DNA of 64,000 bases from Pycnopodia helianthoides (lineage: Eukaryota; Echinodermata; Asteroidea; Forcipulatida; Asteriidae): contig CM063245.1 of NCBI GenBank assembly GCA_032158295.1, positions 7,302,700-7,366,699 on the forward strand, read 5' to 3'. Below the pieces are notes generated by a model. It saw nothing but the letters and a program-made list of their open reading frames with translations. It was not told where the DNA came from and searched no databases. Below, piece after piece: positions 11,990 to 23,367 of the stretch; within the stretch, counting starts at the first letter, position 1; each line of letters opens with the position of its first letter. A program made the translations under genes and the position numbers.

Positions 11990-13600
11990 TGCTTGTCGAG
12001 GCCAAAAAGGTGCAATGAGGAGCAACCTGCAGACGTTTGCTTCTATTTTGGCTAATACCCTTGATATTAGTGAGATTGGAAGGTAGACATAAGTGTACAT
12101 GTTTTCCAAGTTAATTGAGAGGGTGTCTGATGCTCAAGCCTGAGGATCTCAACTGCAAGCACATTATACCGGGAGCTGGATGATTAGAGATGATGCAAAT
12201 AGGTCTACGTGAGGACTATTTGAACTTCAGGAAGATGGGTTTAACAACTGCCAGGAGGCGAGTCCACTCCGTGGGGGTGACCCTTCCCCTGAACAGGGTG
12301 TCCACCAGGGTGTTCACTTTCCCTGCAAGGTGGAATGTAGACAAGTTTACTATGTTTTACAGACACCAGCAAAGGAGATCCCATTTCTGTATGCACATGG
12401 GTGACAGAGTCCCCCTTGTTGGTTGATATAAGAGTGGACAGAGATGAATTCGTGGACATGATCAGGATTCAGGATATGTTGGCCTTCCACTTTTGGAGTG
12501 AGGGTGTCAGGGCTCGATTGACTGCCAGCAACTCGAGAGCATTGATGAAGAACAACCTCTTTACTTGGAACCATGTCCCGGCGATGGTCTGTGGTCCCAT
12601 ATGTGCGCCCCAACTGGAAGTTGATGCGTCTGTGGTCAGGGTCACGGGAGGTGCTTCAGCTTTCAAATTACCTACCACGAGTCAATTGTCCAGGTAGACA
12701 AAAATTTGGACCTGGCGAAGGCGAAGGTTGGCTGCTGCAACTGTCTTTGTGTTTGTGAGTCATGTGAATAAAACCTTGGAACCATGGACAGGCGAAACTG
12801 GAATGATGTAAGGGAGCGGTAGTCTCTTTACCCCCATCAAGAATATGCTCTGTCCCACAGAAGGGAGAGGACAAACGAGCAGGGCTCGCCAACAGTTGTG
12901 GGCAAGAGTCAGAATTATCCGAAAACTCGTCGGAGGGGAAGAGGGAAATGACCTCTTCTGAAATCTGATCGGGATCTGGAACAGCAGCTGAACTGGGAAG
13001 AACAACGTCCGCTGGAGCATTATTAGTGGGTCGTTGCATCAATGCTGACACAGTAGTCATGAGTTGTCTCAGCATCAAGCGGGAGAAAGTGCCAGAGTGT
13101 CGCTCGCCATCCGAAAAGCTAGATGAGGAAGTGGACCCTTTGGAGGAAAGGGAACTCGGACTGTTGTGATGCTATTTCTGCGATGTCATCTGTCCAGTCA
13201 GGCGGGAGGACTTATGCTCTGAAGCGCCATGGTCGGTCTTGGGTGATCGGAATCGTGGGGTAATGGTATGGTTACAGTACACCTAGCTCCGAAAATTCTG
13301 AAAGGGAGGCCGAGGGCATGCGGTTAGGTCTTGCTCAAGAACCCATAGCCCCGGAGGGGGTGGTTGGAGTGGCAGAGTCCCTGTCACCTGAGGCTAGAGG
13401 CCTGGAAGGAAAAGCTTGGAATGCCTATGGGTTGTAGATTTGTCCTTCTTGGACTTCTTTACACTTGGATTGGAGACCCGAAGCCCTGGAAGCCCCGGAG
13501 GGTCGGCCTTAACAATCAGACCGGATGTTCTGGGGCCAGGCCTGGAAAGCGTGTCCCCATCAAGGGCATTATCAACAGGTGGTAATAAATATATAATACA
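11990..13600 (-). pseudogene. DIRS-type retrotransposon relic (gag and RNase H pieces)
   Basis: At 12469-12678 the minus strand reads VTLTTDASTSSWGAHMGP and INALELLAVNRAL, the start of a DIRS RNase H. Degraded RNase H continues to 12241, and its end (RVLAKIEANVCRLLLIAPFW) lies at 11990-12080. At 12668-13078 and near 13394-13600 are proline/serine-rich Gag-like pieces. The RT domain between Gag and RNase H is missing, as are recombinase and terminal repeats. The region is GC-richer than its surroundings. It is a third, internally deleted DIRS copy in the window. Confidence 0.75.
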
Positions 13601-13639
13601 GATGTTACACACTCTTAAAATTAAACTGTATAAAAAATA

Positions 13640-14220
13640 AGAATCTGAAAGCTTATACGATATGGTCGAAGACGGAAATCCAAGAGAAAAGAGGTCGAGT
13701 TATACCACACATGGGGCAAGGATAGAATGTTTGTGGACTCTTGAGGGCGCTGTTGCAGTGTGGTAAAAAATAAACTGGTGTTAAAGCCTATAATGGCTAG
13801 GAGAAGTATGCAATTGTAGGTTTATCAGGTAAGAAAGTCCCTAAAGTGGGCTAGCAATTACTAGAAATGCCAGTTTTGAATTAAGTTAAACTTAAATTAA
13901 GCCAGGTGATAATGTCAATGGGCACCGAGATATGATGTTGTTGCATTAAAGGCTCAACTTTGTTGCAGAATCAATTTTTACCTTCTCTAAACATTCCCTG
14001 TTTCAAACAAATAACTTAAAAGTTATTGTAGTAATTTCAGAATTCATCGGAATGTCCCAAGATTTTCAGAATCAGTTCACAGTTGCTAATAGTAATAGCT
14101 AAATCTTGATTTTAACCAAATAAACTAACAACATTATATTACACCATGTAAGTTTGTTTAGTTATGAGAAAGTCATTGTCGAGGTGATGTGCACCTCACG
14201 GTTGCCCTCTGATTACACTG
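13640..14220. other. Intron sequence without recognised content
   Basis: AT-rich noncoding sequence with no clear feature. Confidence 0.4.
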
Positions 14221-14300
14221 CTCTTGTTAGGTGTTCGGGCATCAGCCGAACATCTATTGTTATTTTTCAGGTTTTGGGGTTTCTTTTTTGCTTATTTATT
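14221..14300. repeat. Hairpin-headed repeat (TTCGGGC...GCCGAA type)
   Basis: Begins AGGTGTTCGGGCATCAGCCG, a small GC hairpin followed by T-rich sequence. Related heads occur at 20526 and 44046, suggesting a repeat family. Confidence 0.45.
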
Positions 14301-14574
14301 CTTCTCAGCGAGCCTTGTCTGCATGCAACTGCATAGTTGCGAAGTTTGTATCATCAACTTAAAAAAAAAAAAAAAACTTCTGAACTACATGTACAGAAGC
14401 TATTTTAACAATCTATACACTTGTATGTCATATGAAAGGTCTTCAAAAGCTCAGCAAAACTCGTTGAAAACAGACAATGAAGTGAAAAAATAATCCCCAG
14501 CCTAGCTTGTTTTGAGCTCTTGAGTCAAAGAGGTAGGGAATTTGAAGAGGGTTTCAGTGAATGAAATATTTTTT

Positions 14575-14882
14575 GAATTTCAAAAGTTGCAAAAGCCCCT
14601 ATTCGAGCAAGACGTATCCTTGCCGTTCAGGACAGTGATGGAGGACACACTAAGTATTGAGGACCATCTTCAGGATATCAGCAGTTACAGTTTATAAGAT
14701 AAAAGCAGAGAGTACCTTTAAGCAGTGAAGTTAGAAGTCAGAGGAGCTACTGCAATAAATATAATGGTTAAGTAAACAGAACAAATTTGTGTCTTTTGTC
14801 TTGATGTTGACTTTGTGTGATGCATGTGCGAGTTCCCTTCTGGAATTGGGGTGAATAGGGGCTTTTGCAACTTTTGAAATTC
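14575..14882. mobile_element. Short transposon-like element with perfect 30-bp inverted ends
   Basis: The 30 bases at 14575-14604 are the exact complement of 14853-14882; the ends start GAATTTCAAAAGTTGC. The 248 bp between them are noncoding. No target duplication is obvious, so the superfamily is unknown. Confidence 0.65.
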
Positions 14883-15755
14883 GACCTTAAGCCACTCAAG
14901 TGCCCATAAATCCGCCAAACAACATCGCAGAGCAACAAAAGAGGTGTCAAAATGCGCAGAAGATAACTGTGAATCAAATTCTTTAATTATTTTTTTGCGT
15001 ACTATTTGAGGTTCCGATAAATCTGACCATTTGTAAGTGTTTAGATACTTTATTGGCGCAGTTTAGTTACATTAATTCAACATTTAATATATCTTCAAAA
15101 TTCATATTGAGCACATTTGGTAAATTCAAGATTTTACACCATCAAAAAGCTCTTAACCAATCCACATCTTACAAAAGGTGTAACCCAATTTGACCTTTAC
15201 TTTCAGTTGAAACTGGAAAATTCCAGCAAAATGTTTCAAAACTTGTATCTGAAGAACCACAATTGTGGTACAATGATGACTTTAGTTCATCATCTGAAAA
15301 CCCTTAAGTTCAACATGTTACACAGAGTGTGACCCAAATTGATCTTTACTTTCAATCTAAACTTAACATGTTCTTATGATTATTAATGTACCATGATTTT
15401 TTATATCAGTTTTGACCTGAAGTCAAGGTCAACAGGGTCACACTCTGTGAGAGATTTGTGCAATATTTCAAGAGCTTTCGCTGACCAGTGCAATGATTTT
15501 GAATGTACCAATGATTATACTTGAAGTCTGAATATTTTAATAAATAGCAATGGTGATTAAGTTGATATCTAGTTCAAAAATCGAAAATGGGGGGGGGGGC
15601 TAGTTTTTCTGACCAATTCAAAATTGCAGGGCAGAAACTTCAAACTTACGACTAAATAATAACTTTTTTAAAAAGAATTTTTTTTTTATAAGAGTCAATT
15701 TAGTTTAAGTGATTTTGTTCAAGTTGATCATTAAAATACAGAAAACAAGCTTTAC

Positions 15756-15889
15756 CTGCAATGGAGTAAGCCATATCTTGCCACAGACTGTTGTTGTCGC
15801 CCAGCCAATGTCCAGCATATTTGCCACTTCCAGGGTATGTTGATCGGGAGATAATAAAACTTCTTTTTCCTCGTAGTTTTACCAGTACA
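15756..15889 (-). CDS. GAA: GAA-like exon with the acid/base residue (GHWLGDN)
   Basis: 134-bp exon with acceptor TTTTTTCAG and donor GTAAAG. It joins its neighbours in phase (AG|T and G|GT). It encodes RSFIISRSTYPGSGKYAGHWLGD; by family knowledge the Asp in GHW.GD is the general acid/base of GH31, and the Arg in ISRST binds substrate. Both are intact. Confidence 0.95.
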
Positions 15890-16439
15890 CTGAAAAAATC
15901 AGACCTCGAAACATGAATTATTTTGAGCAAACTTTTCCCATTGAAGTTGTCCACATAGCCTCAAGTGTGTTTAAGTTTCAGGGTCATTTTTTCCATTTGC
16001 AATATGAGCACATTTGAAACGATCCATTCAACAGTTTAGTGTTTGCAATCTTCTTGGTTCACTGATGCATTTTAATGAAACTAAAGATTTTGGCTTTCTG
16101 TGATCAGTCCATTAGTTCCTTACTGCTTATTGGGCAGTCTGTAATCAACTCAAGGACATTTGGTCTACCCTCAAACCACGTATATTTGTATAATAGAAAA
16201 CTAATACCTTTAGCTGAGTAAACTGTTGACCAGTCAGAGAAATGATCAGTAAATCATTTGCTTAAGCAGTTTATGCAAATGGGTAGGGTTGACCTTCATT
16301 GATGTTATGCACAATTGTTGTGCTGAACATGTACATGTAGAACTATAATCCTGTTGACAATTATGTGGCAAAACAAGGATCCAAACTTGCACTTGTCTTA
16401 CCAATCAGATCCCGGTATTTTTACCCTTCAGGGTTCATT

Positions 16440-16625
16440 TCATCCTGATGGGCTCTTTTTATAACCATTGGGAGGAAGGATTATATTTTTTCAAAACACT
16501 CAGCATCTTTCTCCTGAAGACGATCAGAGCATACTGATCGAAACGTTGAGTCGGTTCCTTTCAGAACCAACAGTTACTCAAAAGCGATTTTAACATGGTG
16601 TTACCGCAAACCTCTCTTAGTAAGA
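16440..16625. mobile_element. Penelope-like element end with a hammerhead-like core
   Basis: The segment CTGAAGA at 16514, a 7-bp stem (CGATCAG with CTGATCG) and GAAAC at 16540 resemble the conserved ends of Penelope-like elements, some of which carry hammerhead ribozymes (core CUGANGA ... GAAA). The text CATGGTGTTACCGCAAA at about 16592 is, from memory, also common in such ends. No RT is nearby, so this is a terminal fragment. Confidence 0.4.
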
Positions 16626-17584
16626 CTCAGCATCTTATCCTATGGTATTTCTGTTCTTGGTGAGAAATTTGTTTTACTTTATTCAGCTATTCATGAAGGT
16701 CACACCTATGTGAGCTCAATGGTGTTTTAATCACCAACCTCCATACTGCTGGCATTTTGGAGGTAGGCATTTGTCAGAGACAGGATCATTTTTGATGGTT
16801 GTATCATATTAAGCATTTTGTTTGAGTAACTAACCTAATTTTACTTTTAGGTATTATATTTCAAATACATGTCCTTGTCAGGCAACTAAGTTTACAATTA
16901 TTTTGCTTTAGTTACTGTTTTCCAGGGTCATTTCAACCATAAGTATAAGCGGTGGGCCTTTCTTGATTTTTTTTGTGTAAAAATTATATTATTGTGGTCC
17001 ACCCTCACAAGTGTTTTGATTTTAAACTAGAATTATTTCTTCTTTGACATTTTGTTGGCATGGGTTGCTGGAGGTCTTTATATGCACACTTACATGTGTA
17101 GTTAATTCTTGTAATGGCCTTACATGACTGGATTTGGTTTGCTCAGCATGTTCAAGTAGTTTTACATACAGTGAAGTTTCTGCATAAGTGTTTGAATGAG
17201 TCTGGTGTGCCCAAATGGGTTTGGTGGTGTGCCCAATTCGTGGCAGGGTCTGGTGTGGCCTACTTAATTTTCCTAAAAATACTTGTTGGTTTGCCCTCAA
17301 TACAAAAGGTATTAGTATCCAGAAAAAAAAACTGTTTCTGGCTTAATTACAAATAAATACAAGCTACGGCACTACGTCAAAACAAAAGAATATGGTCTCT
17401 GATCCTGTATCATTTAGTCAAAGAATAATACCCGGAGTTTTAACCTTGACGGTTATTCACATTGCATCACTCTAAACCATTCACTATATGTTAGAAACAT
17501 TTTCCAGACACATTTTCTTAAAAACTTGGTTGTGTGTACAATAGTTGTGACAAATTTAAAGATGCATATTGCACTTGAGCTTAC

Positions 17585-17702
17585 CTGTTGGTTGCAACAG
17601 CTTCTGAATATCCATAGAGATTATGTAGATCATAATGTCTACCAATAGAGTGAATGGCAGAAGCACAAATTGTCTTCGCAGAAAGTTTTCCATCAGTTAT
17701 TG
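17585..17702 (-). CDS. GAA: GAA-like exon (HYDLHNLYGYSEAVATN)
   Basis: 118-bp exon with acceptor AAATTGCAG and donor GTAAGC. It begins with CA, completing a Ser codon from the upstream exon, and ends AG of a split codon. It encodes the conserved GH31 stretch GRHYDLHNLYGYSEA. Confidence 0.93.
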
Positions 17703-18169
17703 CTGCAATTTAATTTTTAATGTTAAATTACGGTGCAAAGACAATATAATATACCACATTTTGGGATTTAGTATGCACTTTACATTAATCCCCATGACAT
17801 GTTCTACAAAGACATTTGTTTATGAATTAGAATTTATTTAAATACTAGATATTTGGTGGCCCGTTTGAACAAAATCTCTATCAGCACTTATGACCACATC
17901 TTTAAACACTGTAGAAATAATGTAATTTTAACCAATTCTATCCGCCTTTCTGCTGACTGTTCAAAAGCTGAGCAATTTGTTGCTACATTGCACTCCTAAA
18001 TCCTACATTATAAATTGCATCATCCACAGCAGTCCCCTAAACTATTTGTAAGTTTTAACCTTTCCAATAACAATATTCTGAACTTGGCCTCAACTCTGGT
18101 TGCTTATGGGACTCAGAATATGATATTTGTCCAGTCACACTTATTGGATGACTATTACAATTTATTTCA

Positions 18170-18280
<111 letters not shown>

Positions 18281-18289
18281 TTAACATAA

Positions 18290-19290
18290 AATGATGAAAC
18301 ATTTTAGCATTGTTACATTGGACAAAGATTTCTTTATTGAAATTGTTTGTCTGAGAGTATCAGTAAAGACGCCCTACCAGGGTGCGAAAGTAGTGGTCGC
18401 TCGGTCGCCAAATGCGAGTGAAAGTAGTGGCGGGCGAGTCAAAATCCTTCCTTTACTAGCCTGCCGGGCGAGTCAAATAATTGTTCCTTTTCACAATAAA
18501 TGTGGGAACAGTGGTAAAATCCCAAAGAAAGCTTTTACCTCAAGCTTTTCAAATAGTTTGACAAGTCTGGATATTTGCTAGATTTAATGTGGCCGCGATC
18601 GCGATCAGAAATTGTGATCGTTTATTTCGGTATACAATCGTTAAAACACGATCCACATAGCCACATGGTGCTGACTGCTGAGAATCCACCGCGCTTGCAC
18701 CCGGCCCAAACACAATGTTCGGTCGCCCACCGGTAGTCCATGCATAGCGTATACACAACAACATACACAACATGTAAATGGCTGTTGATGGAAAAAGGAT
18801 AATTTAGGGCAGGATTTAAGGGATAAAAACGTCCCAAAACGCATTTTGCTAACTTTACTTCCGTGTTTTGAGGTGTTTTTTTTTTCTTTTAACTGTTCAA
18901 AATGTTGTGTGTTGATACATATACATGCGGGCTAGTGAAAAAACCTGTGGGTGATCCAAAATTTTGGTTGAATCGCCCGGCCAGCGAGTGAAAAAAAAGG
19001 GAAACCCCTGCCTACTGGAACAAAACAATTTGCTGTTTCAACCCTTTAGTTCCAAATCCTAATGACCCCTTTCACGATGCGCAGTGCACATATATGTAGG
19101 TATCCTGTCCTGTTCACAAAAAATCATGAAACATTTTGAATCTTCAATTATTTTAGCACTGCTAAATTGGACAAAGATTTTGTTGTCGAATTTTGTCGTC
19201 TGCGAGTATCAATAGAGAGGCCCTGCTTGTACAAAACAATTTGCTGTTTCAACCCATAGGCTTACAGTTCCAAATCCTAATGAGTCAAAA
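18290..19290. repeat. Tandem duplication of about 250 bp, left copy split by the insert
   Basis: The pieces 18296-18377 plus 19016-19065 match 19128-19290 in order (both include a GGACAAAGATTT stretch and CAAAACAATTTGCTGTTTCA). This is a local tandem duplication in the intron, older than the insertion. Confidence 0.6.
18373..19015. mobile_element. hAT-like nonautonomous element, CAGGG ends, 5-bp target duplication
   Basis: The element 18378-19010 starts CAGGGTGCG and ends with the complement of CAGGGGTTTCC. CCTAC flanks both sides (18373-18377 and 19011-19015). A nearby duplicated copy of the target (19128-19290) lacks the insert and continues straight across, which supports the borders. Internal repeats of a GGGCGAGTCAAA motif; no transposase. 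Confidence 0.65.
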
Positions 19291-19805
19291 TGTACACAAA
19301 ACAAATAGTAGATGTGCATTGTGCGGAGGTGTGTTGCGCGTTGTGCAAGGGGTCAATATCGAACTGCCAAAGTGAAGCATTCAGAAGGACTTGGGCCAGA
19401 AGGCCAATAACAGTGCTTATCCCAGGGTCAGGCATTCCAGTCGTATCCAAGTCCAAACAATTTGGTGTGGAGGTACATAGGAGGATATGGGAGGATTGAG
19501 GCCACATGTTTGAAAAAATGCTTAACCTGTAAGAGTCTTATTCCAACACTAGATTAAGGCAGCAAGAAAAGTTTTTTTTTCATTCGAAGCATGTGCTTTA
19601 TAGCTAAACACTGGAGAAAAGAAAGAGGTATAGGCAATGTTACAGTATAACAATTTAAAACAAATCTATCAGAAAACTAATGCCTAAGGGTATACGTGAA
19701 TGTCGGTTTTAAAATAACAGCGATGCTGTTGAAATTCCTCAGCCCTTGTAAATTCTAGTTAACCAAAACCATGGACCATGTTCCCATACCTGAGCAATAT
19801 ACCCC

Positions 19806-20492
19806 CATACCCAGGGTTCTCCACACAAGGTTTTGTCCGGGCGCAGTGCGTAATTTCCCATTACACTTTATAGCCATGTCGTCATGCCGTTCCACCAAGA
19901 GAGGGTGCTTTACAAAAAACTATTAAGAAAGCCAACACCTTGAGCCAAGACTAAGTACACACGATCTTTCACATGTGTGATGGACGCATCGCGCTTGTGG
20001 AACACATTTCTAAGGAATGTCACAAAAACATATTGAAAATGAGGACGAACCACACATTGTTACCAAGTAAGATATGTGGCCTATATTGTTTCTGTTAATG
20101 TTTCGTCCACGCTGAAGTAAAAAGCCTGATATTCAGACTGTAGCACTGGCCAAAAATCCAGACACGGATTTCGCTTGCTAAAAATAAAGCTTTCCGCGTT
20201 TTTTTCCGTGACCCGCTCACATGCCTGGTTGAATATCATACAATTTTAATGATAAGTGGAATCCTATATTTTTTAAAATTACGACTGTCTGATCAAAAAA
20301 AGACTGTATTCTGAAAGACTACCGGCAGGACCGTGCGTTAGGCCCAGTTACATACGTAAAGCCCGGGAATTAGGAACCCTTATTTACAACGTAATTTGCG
20401 CATTATGCATTGCTTGCGTGAAAATCACCCGGTGGCCGGCGCCGCCATGTGTGCCCGGACAAAATTTGACCCTGTGGAGAACCCTGCATACC
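19806..20492. mobile_element. hAT-like nonautonomous element, CAGGGTTCTCCACA ends, 6-bp target duplication
   Basis: The element 19812-20486 has inverted ends: CAGGGTTCTCCACA followed a few bases later by TTTTGTCCGGGC at both termini. CATACC lies directly outside both ends (19806-19811, 20487-20492). There is no open frame of note. Family: hAT by its end sequence; a 6-bp duplication fits the hAT6 type as I recall it. Confidence 0.7.
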
Positions 20493-20525
20493 TGGTCACC
20501 AGTGACACCTTGACTTTTTATTGGG

Positions 20526-22315
20526 GGTTTCGGCCTTTCAGCCGAAACCACCTTTGTTTTCGTCAAGATTTTTAATTTTTTTTTCACTATTATTATTCTT
20601 CTGTCGGAAATACTCTCGTAGCATTTACACGTGAAATTTGTGATCGTTTGATCTCAGGAACTACAGTCTCAAAAAGACACAAACAATACATCAAATAAAA
20701 GCCTGTGCTCTAACTTAGATCCAGCAGCAGTTCAATCAAGGGAAAGTCCTTGAACTATTAAATACGAAAGCATTTGGGGATATTATAGTAGCAGTTTATC
20801 CTCTCGCAATTTCATTGAATTCTCCCACCACAATTCATTTGAAGGTCTGTGCGGTATAGTTTACTAATAAATTTAGCCTTGGCGAAGTAGTTTAAATTTA
20901 TTATTTTAATGTGTATTATTTAAAACTTTATATCGTCTGAACCATAAATCTCAAGAGTTACAACTTTTGTGTCATCTTGTAACTTACGGCACATTAAACA
21001 TGTTATTTCAAAATTGTCACCATCTTTGACATTTACTTCCGGCCAAACAGAAAGATCTCAAATTTAAAATCCATATCTGGTGAGCCACATGTCATAAAGT
21101 CAAACTCTTTGTGATGTCTTGGAGCTAGTGATACATTTGTTAATATTAAAAACATGACCCCACTTTGATATTTTCATCCGGTCCAAACAGAAAATTCAAA
21201 TACAAAAATACATTTCCTTAACCACATGTCATAAAGTCACGACCTTTGTACCGTCTTGTTGCTTATAACAAAGTTAATTCGAAAATTAATTTCAAATTAA
21301 TTATAACATTAATTCAAAGATTGACAATACAACCGAAACCCCAGTGTTTGTTCGTAACAAACTCATTTCTAGTTATTATTATTATTATTATTCTATCTGA
21401 AGAATTCTCATAGCATTTTCACATGCAATTTGTAGTAGTTCGTTCTAAGGAAGTACAGTCTTAAAAGACACAAACAATACATCAAATGAAAGCCTGTGCT
21501 CTAACGTTGAATCAAGGGTATCAGGTTTTTTATTCCGTTGTTGACGATATTAACGATTTAAAACACACATCGTCAAAAAAGCACGATCGCCATGACTGTG
21601 TACATTGCAAGTAAGACACACTGTAAACTCCATACGGGCCGTACCTACACAGAGAGCCAGTGTCACACGCATGGCGTCGTTCCATTCATTCATGCATTAT
21701 TTTGGGTCACTGCTACGCTTCTAAAAACGTTGAACTTGTATAGCACCCTCTTGCATAGTTTACATAACGATTATGAACAACGATGAACCTGTATAGCGCC
21801 CTCTTGCTTGTGGAGAGTCCTCAAACTAATACGGAAGCGTTTGGGGATATTAGTAACGGTTTATCCTCACGTAAATTCATTGAACTCTCCCACCACAATT
21901 CATTTAAAGGTCTGTGCAGTAAAGTTTATTATTAAATTAAGCCTTGGTGTAGTTGTTTAATTTATTATTTAAAAGTTTATTATTTAAAACTTTTTAACGT
22001 CTGAACCGAGAGTTATAATTTTTGTGCCATCTTGTAACTTAGGGCACATTTAACATGTTATTAAAAAAGATTTCACCCTCTTTGACTTCCGGTTCAAACA
22101 GAAAATTGAGAGACAAAAATACATTTCCTTAACCACATGTCATAAAGTCACAATCTTTGTGCCGTCTTGTAGCTTTTTAAAAAGTTAGTACGAAAAACAT
22201 GTTTTCGTCATCGTCATCAGGTGTAAAACTAATTATTACATTAATTCAATGGTTTATTATTGACAATACAATCGAAACCCCAGTGTTTGTTCGTTACAAA
22301 CTCATTTCTAGTTAA
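20526..22315. repeat. Two tandem copies of a roughly 0.8-0.9 kb noncoding repeat with a hairpin head
   Basis: Copy 1 (20526 to about 21370) starts with a hairpin (GGTTTCGGC...GCCGAAACC) and T/A-rich sequence. Copy 2 (about 21370-22315) repeats it in order, with an extra insert near 21520-21830. Both end CGAAACCCCAGTGTTTGTTCG. Inside each, blocks recur around ACCACATGTCATAAAGTCA and CTTCCGGTCAAACAG-like text. No coding potential. Confidence 0.7.
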
Positions 22316-22544
22316 TTATTATTATTGTTTTTTTAAACCAGATATTTAACAAAGGTGACCCATCCACATTTTGACCTTTTCTTCCCCAAAACAATCCCGA
22401 CTTCCCTTTCCTAAGAACATTACTCCTCACTTAATTAATGTAAAAGTGTAATATTGCATTTTAACTGGGGTTACAGCCAAAATTCATTTAGCTATAACCA
22501 TAACTCACAACCAAGACCTTGACCTTTGACCTTTTCACCACAAG

Positions 22545-22715
22545 GCAACCCTCAGCCTTCAGCCTTCAGCCTTCATCATTCAAACTTCAGCCCTCAACCT
22601 TCAACCTTCAGCATTCAGCCTTCAATATTCAACCTTCAGTCTTCGACCTTCAGCCTTCAGCATTCAACCTTCAACCTTCAGCTTTCAGCATTCAACTCTC
22701 AGCCTTCAGCCTATT
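22545..22715. repeat. Degenerate 7-bp minisatellite (TTCAGCC / TTCAACC)
   Basis: About 24 imperfect copies of a 7-base unit; the open frames across it are a by-product of its lack of stops. Confidence 0.9.
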
Positions 22716-23253
22716 GAGCTGAGGGGTTAAAATTTAAACAGACTCCTTCCTTTAAATGGACTGTAGTTGTTTTGAAAACAAAAGGAGTAACAACTCAACT
22801 CAGTAATTCCATTTTAGACAACTTTTTGTATCGGCGGAATTCAACCTGACCAAACATTAAAAAGTATTTCACAAGGGAGCATGGATATCTTGATGTGATT
22901 TGATAATCATTGTGACTTAACTGTGCCAACTGGTCAAATATTATCATAATGTCAACAGAGCATAATAAAGAGACCGATGATGAAATGGTATTTTAGGCCT
23001 TCATTATTATGTACAAATAAATACAAATATTTAGGAGTACTAATCACCCAATTTAATGTTAACTCAACCAGCAGGACCCACACACAGTGCAGTTTTCCTT
23101 CTAGTTTCACTATAATTTGCCAAATGGTGTCTGTTTTCTATCTGTATGTATTTTATTGAGTATTCTCTTTGAAATCTGCACTAAACCTCATGAAAACCTT
23201 CAACCTCTCCTATAAATGAACAATATCCCTTTGAAAAAATATAAATTACTTAC

Positions 23254-23367
23254 TATCCATATTCCGTCAAAATTAAGTCGAGCATGAAAATCCTTAATCT
23301 GATCAAGCCACCAGCTCTTTGTTTTCTCATTGAAGAAATCTGGAAACACAGTCCAACCTGGCCAAAC
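23254..23367 (-). CDS. GAA: GAA-like exon (VWPGWTVFPDFF...FDGIWI)
   Basis: 114-bp exon, exactly 38 codons, with acceptor CTTGATGTAG and donor GTAAGT, phase 0 at both ends. It encodes VWPGWTVFPDFFN and LNFDGIWI, the beta strand leading directly to the nucleophile in the next exon. Confidence 0.95.

Noticed and set aside
22519..22722. Overlapping open frames of Phe/Gln/Pro/Ser repeats
   Set aside because: Translation of a 7-bp minisatellite in several frames.
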